Positions 33,607-44,646 of a DNA stretch of 64,000 nt are shown piece after piece. The notes below the pieces were generated by a model that saw only the letters and a program-made list of their open reading frames with translations, searched no databases and was not told the origin of the DNA. Source of the stretch: Laburnicola sp. R22_1 (Eukaryota > Ascomycota > Dothideomycetes > Pleosporales > Didymosphaeriaceae); NCBI GenBank assembly GCA_014281115.1, contig JACONQ010000001.1, forward strand, positions 2,108,001-2,172,000, written 5' to 3'. The first letter of the stretch is position 1; each line of letters opens with the position of its first letter. Position numbers and translations under genes: made by a program.

Positions 33607-36180
33607 ATGTCCATGATTGCCAGGACCTCGCTGGCCTCGCTCGTATGCCCCTCGGCGCCGTTCCTTGCCCCGCGACTGCTCCGCACGCCCGCACCGCTCG
33701 CCGCGCTCCAGTCACGATGTCTGCAGTCGCCCCAGGGCCGACGCCCGAAAACACTTTGGACTAAGAAGCGCAAGCCATCAGCACCCAAGGAAGGAATCCC
33801 GCGGAAGAATCCGTTCGAAGAGGTACGCTGCTCTGTCTCACGTGCCGGCGGAGCTCATCCATACTGACGGCAGCAGCCACGGGCTGGCTCGGTGCTCGAC
33901 CGCCTGCACAAGCTGCGCAATGCCTGCGACCAGCGCGACATCAGGACCATAATGGACGTGTACCCTAGCCTGGTCCCGACAGGCGCTCTGGCCCCTCACG
34001 ATCCTCGTCGAATTGCCCAAGCACTGCATGCCTGCGTGCGCAACCAGCACGTCAGCTCCACCCGCATCTCGGACACATTCCCCTTCATACAACAACTAGT
34101 CGAGCATCTCCAGGCCGGCCGCCTGCCGCCGCATCCCTATGCTTTTGTGCACATCTTGGGCATATACAAAGAGTGCGCCATGTTCGACCAAGGATATGCG
34201 CTGTGGCAGTGGCTCGTCGACCAGGACGACACCTTCGTGTCCCAGGCCGTCTACGGCGCTGCTATCGAATTGCTGGCCTATGGCAACAAGCTCCGTCTTC
34301 CAGAACTCGAGAATATCTATGCAGACGCCCTGAAGCGCTTCCCAGGCACCTTTGCCGAGTACCACCTCTCCCCCGACGCCATCGTGCCCGACCGAAGCCA
34401 GCCCATCGTCATACCGGATGTGCCGGTGCTTCTTCTGCAAGGCATCTTGACTGCTCGCATTCGCATGCGGGACTGGAAGAACTCCTATCTAGCATTAGAC
34501 ACTGCTTTGCGCTTGTATCCGTCTCATACGCCCACACGCTTTTTCGACTTGTTCATGACAGAGAGACCATTGGAGGAAGCATATACCGTCTACTTGGTCG
34601 CCTGCCGTGGAGGCACCGTCGTGAAACCTAGCCATCTCACCAGCCTGATTACGAGAATCAGGAGCGCTCAGCAGGCGACCAACTCTCTGCGAGATCGAAC
34701 GACCTTTCTTCGTGCCACCGCCAATGCCATCTACGCCTATCTGGAGGCAGGCGGCACCTTGGAGCCGGTGCATGTCGGTCAGTTCCTCAACTCCTTCGAC
34801 ACTCTACTCCCCGAATTGGAAGTAGGGGCCGTCTATGAAGGGCAGATGAGAGCGATTCGCAACAGCATCAGCACTTTCGCACATGGTGTCCTGTCGACAC
34901 TTCTTCAGGCGGGAATGCCGCCTTCCTCCCATGTTTTTCTCGCCATGGTCCATCTTGCCGGAAAGCTGCACGTGCCTGACCTCCTCAACGCCTCGCTGCA
35001 GGACATCCGGACCGCACAGGTGGAACTAGATGAGATTGGCTGTAGGCGTGTGATAAATTCCGCAGGCCAGCTCAAGAATATAGAGGTTATTGAAGAATAT
35101 TGGACCCGTATCGCTTCCCGGGCCGAATCAGAAGGGAGACAGATCGATTTTAAGGACTGGGTCGCTCTCGCAAAAGCTTGTAAGCGGGCCGATCATCTCG
35201 ACTATTTCCGCAAACAGCTGTCACATCACGAACATGCATTCCCTGCGAACTCTAAAGATGCAATAATCGCGACAGTTGACCATGAATTTACGCATGTAAC
35301 GAGACAAGTCAGGCTACTAAGTAAAAGGGAATTTACGGCCGAACTTGATAAACTCGAGCAGCAGATGAAGAATGTCGCGGCGGTCGTCATGTCCGGCCAA
35401 CGTTTGGATATACGCAATTCTCCATTCTACATGTTCCTTGACCCGGAGAGACTGCCGTTGGGTAGCCTCCACAATATGCGAACAATATACAACGAATACA
35501 CCATCGATCCGCATCAGCCACCCGCCCCTGCTGGAGCCTCTCGACCGGCTCTCAGTCCTACTGGAATTCCACTGGACGAACTACGATTTGCAAACTGGGT
35601 CTCGGTCATGGAGCTTATGGAACAAGCCGATTCTAATAACGACGAGCGTCGACGCCTGCTCGGTTTCAAAGAAAGGGAGGGCAAGATGCATCCGCACCGG
35701 ATGACCGAGGTAGTCCGCCTTCGAAGAGACAGAAACGATCCTGCTCCCTTACCACTCCCCGCTCTTCGGCAAGCGATCCAGCGTCTACGTGACAGAAACG
35801 CCCCTGACCGCCTTTCACGCCCCGCTCTTCGGCAAGCGATCGAGAATTTACGTGAGGACACCTCTTCGACCGAAACCTCAATTCTCAACCTCCTCTCATC
35901 CAACGCCGTTGCACCTCCCGAACCCTCGTCAGAAAGCTCAACCGCACAGCCAACCGTGTCTCGTCGCCCACTCGAGCAAAATGATGAGCCAGAAGAAAAC
36001 GCTCCCATGAACCAACTGCGTCTGAAATACTTTCTCCGTCCGCCGGGGGAGCATGAATCTCCCGCTGTCCGTATGCCTCTGGGGCCAGCCCCAAAGCCGC
36101 AACATCCTCTGCGGTTGCTGCCGGAGCGCAGACCGAATACGGTATCAGAGACTCCGGCACCGACAACGTCGGATTTGTAA
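33607..36180 (+). CDS. Putative mitochondrial helical (PPR-like) protein
   Basis: Two exons (33607-33822, 33877-36180) with a 54-bp GT-AG intron give 839 residues. The first 40 or so residues are rich in Ala, Leu, Arg and Ser without acids (ARTSLASLVCPSAPFLAPRL), a likely mitochondrial presequence. The central 500 residues are predominantly helical, with paired amphipathic helices (for example YAFVHILGIYKECAMFDQGY, then TARIRMRDWKNSYLALDTAL) that resemble degenerate pentatricopeptide-type repeats of fungal mitochondrial RNA-processing or translation factors. I cannot name the family. The C-terminal region (about residues 620-690) contains a short internal duplication built on PALRQAI-LR, followed by Pro/Ser-rich disordered sequence. 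The start at 33607 was chosen for the presequence and because the sequence upstream belongs to the divergent promoter. Confidence 0.72.
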
Positions 36181-36910
36181 AATTTGATATGGGTGATGAT
36201 AGTTCGTTCTTAGATATCCTGGTTTTTGGTTTTTCTTGTTTTGCACCGGGGATTTTCGGGGGCGGTGGGGGCATTGTGCAAATGTGGTTTAGTTTTATAC
36301 TAGGCATGTTGTAATTAGCTCTTGTATGATATCTGTAGAAATATAGAATGGAATAGCATGGGCGGCGCTTTTGTTTGTATTGTGGGTTTTAAATTACCTT
36401 TTTTGCCCCTCTGCTATGCCTGTCTATTGGTTGTATTTATGTCGTAGTGGGAGACTTTAATCTAGTCTAAGTGAGTACGTACAACACTTCGAAAGGGGGT
36501 GGATACTCTACGCTTAGTTAAACTGGTGCTACCATTTGGACTTGTTCTCGTTGGCATACATCCAAGATTACCTGTACGTCGTACGTCGTCCTCATCGTCC
36601 TCGTCGCTGGATATAACTCGCAGCGTGACAGTGTCACATACAACAAGCCAAAGCGGCACATACGTAGAGAAGCAGACACGGTTCAAAGAGGAAACATCGC
36701 GTACTTTCAGTACACACTTTTAAGAATCCAACTCATCGCCGTGGACCAGATTCGTTACTGACCACAATTATTTCCTCTAAAACACATGCTACCGAAATCA
36801 GGGCTCCTCGAGCTCTTCGTCACCCTTCTGCCCATCCTGTTGAGAAATCACTACGCTGTGCCTCGCGGTTGCCTTATCCAGAGGCGGCCCTCGGCCCCTC
36901 GCATTCTTGC
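36181..36910. other. Intergenic region
   Basis: 3' side of the preceding gene and unassigned DNA. A Ser-rich open stretch at 36499-36723 is not supported by other evidence. Confidence 0.45.
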
Positions 36911-37225
36911 AGATTCACTAGGGCGGAAGAGGAGCACAAGAAGGTTGAAGTGATTAAGCTGGCGAAATTAAGGAAGAAGACTTGACCACGAGGCGGCGGA
37001 GAAGCGGATACTGTGTTCTCGCGGGGTAATGCCTGCGTTTATGAAGATGATGATAGGATCAAGAGTTACCGATGAGTTGAGAGGAAGCGGCAAGACAGAA
37101 CGAAACGCGCACTATCGTTCTCGGAGGTTAATGTGCAAGGCCTGTTTGCTGTCCCGACACAACTCTCTTTTATTTGGGAAGTGAAAGCAGGACCGGAAGA
37201 TATTGTCGAGTTGGAAGAAAAGTAA
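36911..37225 (+). pseudogene. Decayed ORF with two in-frame TGA codons
   Basis: A single frame from about 36911 to the TAA at 37223 reads as a charged protein (FTRAEEEHKKVEVIKLAKLR, VFSRGNACVYEDDDRIKSYR, SFSEVNVQGLFAVPTQLSFI, ending AGPEDIVELEEK). It is broken by TGA at 36983 and 37073, each one transition away from CGA or TGG. The sequence looks like real protein rather than chance translation, but I do not recognise the family. It may be the C-terminal end of a gene whose 5' part is lost. Confidence 0.4.
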
Positions 37226-38749
37226 TTCGACGCGCGTCACCTGAATGATTTCCGATCAAGCTACCTATGCCAACAGGCTCGAACGTGCAATTGAAATCTG
37301 GCAGGCGGTCCCGGTCTTTCATCCAATCTCGTTAATACTGCGGTCCTACAATCTGAGCCAAATGGCAGCTACCAAGGCCGACGGAAGCGCCTTCTGCTTT
37401 CGGTGCGGAACAAATCGAATGGGCCACATTCATCCATTTGCAAGGGAGGTCTGATTCAGAAAGACAGTGATATATGTTCTCATTAGCATTGGGCTCGAGC
37501 AACTGAGTTTGAATATTCTGATTTTCTGCGCGTAATAGGCGGGCCTGGAAGTTTGGGTAAAATCAACTACATCCTGGTATCCTGGTCTAGCCATGTGGAT
37601 GGATATGGAGACATGCAGGCTTCCCCGTATTGCGGCTTGGTGACGCTGCGGCTGAAAGTGAAGCGAGCTGGCAGTGTGTATTGCAGTGCCTATTGGGATA
37701 CAGCGTCCGAAGTGATGCGCAGCTGCGGACAAAGCGCAAATAGTGACGAAGCACTCCGGAACGCACATAGGCACGATACAAGGGACACGCAGCGCATAAA
37801 CGACTCGGCTCTGCATAGCAGCCGGCACAGTGCGCAAAGTCAACGGCACCGACGCACGGCTGGCGAAGAAACCAACGGACTTGTGCGCACCGACTCACCG
37901 AAGTGATTTTTCCGCGGGAACAATTAATGCCGGCAATTCAGTCCTTGACGTGAGGCGATCAGCGATGCAGGCTGGGATGATTTGCGCCAGGCCCTGCACC
38001 CCACAATGGAGGCGGATGCAGTGCCGTTGGGCCGCGAAGGGGGATCCACACCACTGAGACAGGAACAGGAAAGGCGAGACGCGGATCAGGAGATGGGTCT
38101 CGATTTTCCAAGTGTCTCGGTCCGTATTCGTGCGGGCAAGTGATAGATAGCAAGGAATGCCAGAGTTTCGGAGTCTTTGTTGCGATGGGGGGACAAGGGA
38201 AGGTGTGAGCGAGTGCTTATGCCGATGGATGAAGCGAAAATGCCAACGCCAGGCGGATCGAGGAGAGGACGCATCAGGGCCACGTGTTATTACCCGGTAA
38301 CCAGGATGGCCAGTAAATTTGCGTCCAAAAGCAGTGGTCGCTAAAAATACCGTGCTGCACTTTAGCCCGGGGTTGCCTCGTCTTGACTCTTCTGTAAGCG
38401 TTCCATCAACTTCCATGCAGGCGCACATACCACCCCCGGATGCCACTCATGTGATTAGCAGCCTGCTGTTATCAGTTACCTACGAGTACGTGCCAAACGA
38501 CGCACTGGGCTGCCTGATGATGGACGGAGGAAAGGGGCGAAAGAGCGATAGGACCGCAGGAGTGCTGACATGAAGACACGCTCACCGATGAGAGGGGCTG
38601 GACGTGAGTTTCCGAAGCGGGAGCGGGGCGGCTCGCTGCGATACGATAACGGGCGCGATTTGCGTGATGATCGCTCTGGCGGTGAGATGGGATGCAAGCC
38701 GGCGGCACGGCTGTCGGGTGTCATACGAGGCTCTCGGTCCGGTACAGGT
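37226..38749. other. Long GC-balanced stretch without a recognisable gene
   Basis: Several overlapping open frames of up to about 180 codons occur on both strands, but none shows domain-like composition, a conserved motif or a plausible exon chain. I see nothing firm here. Confidence 0.4.
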
Positions 38750-38848
38750 GAGAAGAAGCGAGGAAGCGAGGAAGCAAAGAAGCGAGGAAGCAAAGAAGCG
38801 AGGAAGCAAAGAAGCGAGGAAGCAAAGAAGCGAGGAAGCAAAGAAGCG
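38750..38848. repeat. 16-bp purine-rich minisatellite
   Basis: About six copies of GAAGCGAGGAAGCAAA with small variations; one strand is almost entirely purine. It lies between genes. Open frames crossing it translate as EEAKKRGSKE-like repeats and are not credible genes. Confidence 0.88.
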
Positions 38849-39430
38849 TGGGAGAGCGACGGACTGACGTGCCATGGTAAGCTGATTGCGTCGTGGTTGC
38901 TGTTGCCTGTCTTCTCCATCAGGAAGGCACCATGGCGATAGGAGCGAAGGAGCCGACGAGGGGCAGGAGCGGTTGTCGTGGTAAAGGCGCCGTTGCACCG
39001 GGTCTGACAGGAAGGTTTGAAATTATTGCAACTATGCGGCAGAGGGACAGGCATTGGTGTCGATGATGCTTGTAATTACCAAATACTAATAAGTTTCCAT
39101 GACCGCGCACCAGAAAGAGACCAGATGGGGAATCCAATGCGCGCGAGCGTACAAGCGGAGCCAATTACCCAAAATCTATCCCAAAACAAAAGTACAACCA
39201 AGGAAAAGGAGCTAGACGACCGATGCAAATGCAGCGGTCAACGCGCGAACAAATCCCATACAATAGTTTGACAAAGAAACCCCCTGGTGGATGTTAGGTC
39301 ACCCGCTGATATATCCCCAATTCCATGCCTTGCTCCAAACCGTGACCGTGGAAATCCCCGCCCGCTAAATGCACAGTCATGATAAAAGCAAATGTCGAAT
39401 CAAGGTCCTCAAGAAGGGCTTGTGGCGGGC

Positions 39431-39655
39431 CTAATTCGATTCGCTTCCAGCACGACTCCTTTGCTCGGCCGGTGTCGATGGGAAGGAGAAGTCGACAGGA
39501 GATGGTGGCGGTGCAGGGGTCTCGCTGAACTCTTGACTTGATCGAGAGGAGGTGCTGTTGGAAGCTTTGAAGGCAGCGCTGACGTCGTGACCGAGACTGG
39601 AGTTGGTCAGGATAGAGAGGCGCTGGCGCGGGTTGTTGTTGACTTGAGTAGGCAT
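39431..39655 (-). CDS. Small hypothetical Ser/Pro-rich protein
   Basis: 74 residues from the ATG at 39655 (context CCACAATGCC). In-frame upstream ATGs at 39676 and 39724 would extend it to 81 or 97 residues. The N-terminal MPTQVNNNPRQRLSILTNSS and the following LGHDVSAAFKASN look like a conserved short motif. The remainder is Ser/Pro-rich and probably disordered (PAPPPSPVDFSFPSTPAEQR). No domain is recognised. A long GC-rich region without genes lies upstream and may be its regulatory region or a long leader. Confidence 0.45.
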   Translation of the reverse strand: MPTQVNNNPRQRLSILTNSSLGHDVSAAFKASNSTSSRSSQEFSETPAPPPSPVDFSFPSTPAEQRSRAGSESN

Positions 39656-39724
39656 TGTGGCGAGCGTGTAAGTCATCGTGTTTGAACTTGGGTGTGTGAT
39701 GGTGGCGGATACTGTTCGTTGCAA

Positions 39725-41930
39725 GTGGGAAGGATGTTGAGGCCGGAGCGGTAGTCCGAAGTGATGCGAAAAGGTCGACTATATAGTGGAGACCGCGTGC
39801 AGGATACACAAACGCCACAAAGCCGTAGAGTAGATTAACAGGACCTGGGGCAAACCCTGGGGCGAAGCTGGGGAAGAGAGGCTAAATATCTGGGTGCGGC
39901 AGGGTAGGACAAGCACAGTGCGTGTCTCTCGGTTCGAAAGCGATGGCTTGAGACAGACTTGGGAAGGCGCTAGGAAGTGCGGTATGAGCTGGCAAAATTG
40001 AATGGCTGATTTCTAACTTCCGAGACAGGGTCGCGGGGGAGGGCTGATGGCTGATATGCAATGCGAAAAGAGCCTGGCAATGGTGAGTCAGATTTCGATA
40101 TCAAAGGCGCGCAGGGCTGATGTGGATGCGTTGGCAATCTGCATGGGAGCCGAGACCGAGCAGATCACAGCACCCCGGGAAGGGCTGCAGAGCGGGCTTA
40201 CTTACTGTCTCTGGCTGTTGCCAATGCTCGTCACTGTTATGCACAGTGTCGTTGGGGCTGCTATGGTTGGATGGTACCTGCGGTGTGCTGTAGAATTACC
40301 CGGGCAGTTGGAGGCGAGTGTCGATTGATATCCAAGATAGGAGGTTGAGACGAGAAGACTGGAAGTTTATCGAGTGCGATAGGGAAAGTTGTCCGTGGTC
40401 CCTGCTAGCGATCAAGTGTGCTTTGTGGTTTCAAGGACGGTGCCCTGGTGGGGGGAGCACTTTGCTTTATACACGAACCACGGCCAGGCCTCCGGGCAGG
40501 AGACGCTTCGAGAAAAAGAAAGCGTACCTAGCAGCATTACTAGCATCGACCAGAGGGCCCGGGACAACAGCGGGCAAACGCGCTCCTTGCTTTCCTGGCT
40601 TCCCCGTCCGTTGCACATGAAGCGGAGCGCGGCGGCTATGCCCAATAGAGATGCACGCAAAGTCCACCCCACTCCCACTTCCCGCCAGGTTGATGGCCGG
40701 GGTATTTCCTCCGCCCATCAGCAGCCAACATGCACCCCCGTCCATGTGAGCCGGGGGTGGACAAACAAAGCTTGGTGCTGCCCACGCATCCTCCGCGGTC
40801 TAGATAGGCAGCGTAGCAGCGCGGGAAGAAGCAAACCAAGGCCGGACGGGCGCCCTGCCTCCCGCCCGTGGCCGTGGTGGCCGCAAAGCTGTTTGCGACG
40901 TGGACACGGCGTCCTCTATCGACAGGCAAGGAATCCGTGGTGAGGTGGGACCGCTTGACCGCCTTATTCAAGCCCCCCATGCAACGCAGGAGGATGCGCA
41001 TTTCCCCACGCGGCCACGTCCCAGACGCGTGGTTGAGAGTCGGGGAAGTCGCCCCCCTTGCCGCCCCTTGTGCGCCCTGCGACGATGCTTTGGGCGATTG
41101 GGCGACGTCTCAAACTCTCTGTCAGCTCACTTCACTGTCGCCAAACTTTCTCAGAGACGACCGGCCCGTCTTCCGTATGTCCTGGTCTGTTGATAGGTGC
41201 ACTTTGCCAACCTCATACCCATTGTAGTAGCTCTACCTCGACTCGGCATGATTCTCCTACAAAGACCTTCTAGAAGCCCTTCGAAGACGCTTGGACGACC
41301 CCCTGCTCTGAGGCTACTCTGTACAAAGGATGCCTTGACTCGCTGAACTGGTCTGTTCGCACTCCAAACGTTCCGCCCGCCGTTCGGGTGCCAGATGCCA
41401 TGAGAACCGGCACCTACCACGGGAGATGGTACAAATAATTCGTCACCCGCAGCCTCATGCGCTGCATGTTTTTGGCAGCGACACAGGGCGAAACGCGAGC
41501 AGAACTTTAACAGCCGCCGGACCGCAATCCTGGCTCTGGGAATGCTACCTCGCATGGCAACGGCGCACAATCATCTGCCGCAAGTGGCCGCCATCTGATC
41601 TCAAGTCGTGCGAAGGCTCCATATCGCTCCGCTTGCGTGCGTTAGATGGCAAGGACTGGCGGCCGTGTGTCATATTTGTCTGTCTGCGGCCGGTAATTTC
41701 CTTATGTAGGACACGGCGTCTCTCGCGTCTGTGTGGTTAAGACATCGCGTTCCGGAGGTGCATCATTCGGGCGATTTCATCCCTCCCTGGCTTGCATAGT
41801 CAAAACATCCCCGCGATATTGTGGAACAGAAGACTAAGCCACGCTATAGAAGCCTGCCAAACGATGCTGTGCAAGCTGTGCTGTCCTGCACATAGGGCGC
41901 TTTACGCGCGGCAATTCCATCTAAGGGCGT
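39725..41930. other. GC-rich region without a recognisable gene
   Basis: Many short overlapping frames on both strands, none persuasive. It ends abruptly near 41930 at GGGCGTGTTTGGTTTG, where the AT-rich block starts. Confidence 0.45.
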
Positions 41931-42530
41931 GTTTGGTTTGATTTTAGAATAGTTGTTAGTTTTATTAGGTAATTGCTAAGTAAGCCGCTAAGCGTACAAA
42001 GGGGTATTTTAATAGCGCTTTAGCTAACTAAAAATTATTTAAAAGTAGCTATTTAGCTAGTAAAAACCTAGTTTTAAATACTATATAAATTTTTTTACTT
42101 TATATTTTTTAAGTTTAACAGTATTATTTTTATTAAAATTATATTCTTAATATCTATCTTTTATTACTAACTTATTAAGCGCTTTACCTAAAAAAGCCTT
42201 TTATTACTAATATTATTATATAGCTTTTAAAAAAGTTTAATAGCTAATTTAGTAATATTTTAGATAAAAGTACTATTATTAAGTGCTATACTTAATTTTA
42301 TTAAGTTAAAAAGATACTTTAAAGCTTTTTATAACTAAAGACGCTACTTAATACTTTATAATACTAAGTTAATAAAAGTAATAAAATAAATAACAATTTT
42401 AAGCTATAGGTATAAATATAAATATTAAAAAAGTAAAAAAGTTTTTAGTAAGCTATTAACTATATACTAAGTTAAGTTGAAAATTAATACTTATAATAAA
42501 AAGTAAAAAGTTTAAGTAAATTTTATAATG
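41931..42530. other. AT-rich RIP-degraded DNA at island boundary
   Basis: No coding frame and no recognised element. The boundary sequence GGGCGTGTTTGGTTTG could be the end of a repeat, but no partner end was found in the window. Confidence 0.5.
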
Positions 42531-44388
42531 TGTTTATAAGTAAGCTATAAATATAAGCGAGCTATAAATCTTACTAACTTTCTATAATACATTATCTATT
42601 AACTATAATAGCTTAACTAATACTTATTCGATTACTCTATAACAAAGTAGATGTCTCCCTAGCTATCTTAGCTATTAATTAGAATTAGATCTAGAGCGTT
42701 AATTGTGCTATAGCAACGTTTAACATTTCTAAAAGCACGCTTTATAGCTAACGCGCTAAAACTACTACGCAACATAATTATAAGCCTAAATTAAAGAAGC
42801 TTACTAAGCTAGAAGAGGAGGTTATTATTAAGCATATACTTAACCTAGATTCGCAAGACTTTGTACCTACTCTAGATACTGTACAAGATATAATAAATAA
42901 GCTGCTCGCTAAGCGTAGCGCAGGCCACGTTAGCTAGTAGTAGCCTAGAAACTTTATTAAGCAAACAGACAGCCTTATAACGCGATTTAATTAAGCCTAT
43001 AATTAATAGCGAGCTCTCTATAAGAACCTAATAGCTATATAGGCCTAGTTTAAGCTAGTAGTATATATAAAGGCCACTTACAGTATCTGCAATAAGAACA
43101 TATTTAACTTCGACAAGACTAGCTTTCTAATAGGCAAGATATCCTCCTAGCTAGTTGTTATAGACTTAGAGAGACGTGGTTGGCCAAAAGCGATCCAGCT
43201 AGGTAATTATAAGTGGGTGACGACAATCTATAGAATTAACGCTACTAGGTAGGCAATTCTGCCCTTTATTATCTTCGCTAGTAAGTACTACCTCTTAGCC
43301 TAGTATAAGGGCGACAATATACTAGGTAACTAGACTATTAGTCTTAGCGATAATAAGTAGACTACAAATAAGCTTAGTGTTGCCTAGCTATAGCACTTTA
43401 TTAAGTATACAGTAGAGTGTAGAGTAGGCGCGCGTTAGCTCCTAATACTTAATAGCTATAATAGCTATAACTCACTCGAATTCTAGAAGATTTATAGGGA
43501 GAATAAGATCTATACTCTATGCATGCCATCACATTTATTACACCTACTATAGCTACTTAATATAGACTACTTCTTACTATTAAAGCGGGCGTATGGGCGC
43601 TAGATTAAGAGCCTAATACGCAACTATATTAACCATATTACTAAGCTTAAGTTTCTACTAGCCTTTCGCGCCGCCTATAACTAGTTAATTATAAAGGAGA
43701 ATATCTGCGCAAGCTTTTAAGGCTCTAGACTAGTCCCACACAATCTAGAGACAGTGCTCTTAAAGCTTAATATTAAGCTTCGTACACCGTCGCCAGTGCT
43801 AGTGCTAGTAGCCCTACTAGAGGCCCTATAGGAGTCTGTAACACTAAGCAACGCACGCAAGCTAGACGCTTAGTTAACTCTAGTTTGTAAGCGGATTTGA
43901 AGGCATTAGGAATTCTCTTCTACCTTAGTTATCTAGTTGCTTAATTAGCTTATTAGAGGCGCTAAGAAAATGGCGCATTTAATAGTGCTTATGCGCAAGG
44001 AGATAGCTACTCTATAAAGGGCAAATAAGGCAGCTATAATGCGTAAACAGCGTAAAAAAAAGCGGATCTAAAAGCGAGGCACTCTATTAAAGGCAGAGAA
44101 AGAGGATATTATTGCTTAAAAGGCTATTAAGCAGCAACTAGAGGAAGAAATATAGTAAGGTAAGGCGCAGTTAGTTGTGAGCTAGCAGGCTTCTGCGCGC
44201 TGCAGGCGCTGTAAGGAGCCTAAGCACAACTCGCGTACGTGTAAGAAGGCTTCTATAGATACTGCTTAATTTAGGATAGCTATTATATTAATAGAATATT
44301 AATGCGTTGTGAATTTATATACTACGAAAGGCTTAGAGACTTAGTGGGATTTATAGCTCGCTTATATTCGCAGCCCGCTTATAAATAT
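42531..44388 (+). mobile_element. Fot/pogo-like DNA transposon, second type, RIP-silenced
   Basis: Terminal inverted repeats of about 50 bp. The left end (42531 onward) has TTTATAAGTAAGC, then ATATAAGCGAGCTATAAATC. The reverse complement of the right end (to about 44388) has TTTATAAGCGGGC, then the same ATATAAGCGAGCTATAAATC. It encloses one transposase frame. At 1.86 kb it is typical of Fot1-type elements and differs from the 14021 element. Confidence 0.85.
42690..44285 (+). pseudogene. Fot/pogo-like transposase with RIP stop codons
   Basis: The frame runs with little or no shift and many TAA/TAG codons in place of Gln/Trp. Motifs are NISKSTLYS (helix-turn-helix), NIFNFDKTSFLIGKI (first Asp present), LLILNSYNSYNSLEF (second motif with Asn in the Asp position), LLQLLNIDYFLLLKRAYGRQ (third region, Asp changed to Asn) and an intact zinc knuckle CRRCKEPKHNSRTCKK. 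These mark a pogo-superfamily DDE transposase. The start is uncertain because the N-terminus is the most degraded part. Confidence 0.82.
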
Positions 44389-44646
44389 ATTATAGTAGTC
44401 TAGCTTTTTAGTAAATAATAGTATTATTATTACTAATAGTCTAGTACTTAAGTAGTACTTTAACACTTATATAAAGACTTAAAAGTATTATAATAAGTCT
44501 TTTAAATTTACTAATAAACTTTATAACTTTTTTATAAGTTTTTTAATTACTAAAAAAACTTTACTAATATATTCTATTAGTAGCCAGAATAGATTAGTCC
44601 GCCGGACAGTTTTTGCCAAGACTACAACACTTTACTATAAATTATA

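Noticed and set aside
33228..33788. 186-codon minus-strand open frame over the RET3 start region
   Set aside because: Overlaps RET3 exon 1 in another frame and the divergent exon. It is Arg/Ala-rich shadow translation of GC-rich DNA.
37895..38446. 183-codon minus-strand open frame
   Set aside because: Other long frames overlap it on both strands, with no domain, no exon structure and no biased composition.
38476..39054. 192-codon minus-strand open frame
   Set aside because: Passes through the 16-bp minisatellite (repeated FASSLLCFLASLLPR) and shows no conserved sequence outside it.
40389..40943. 184-codon plus-strand open frame in the GC-rich region
   Set aside because: Overlapped by equally long frames on the other strand. 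Trp/Pro/Arg-rich translation is typical of non-coding GC-rich DNA.
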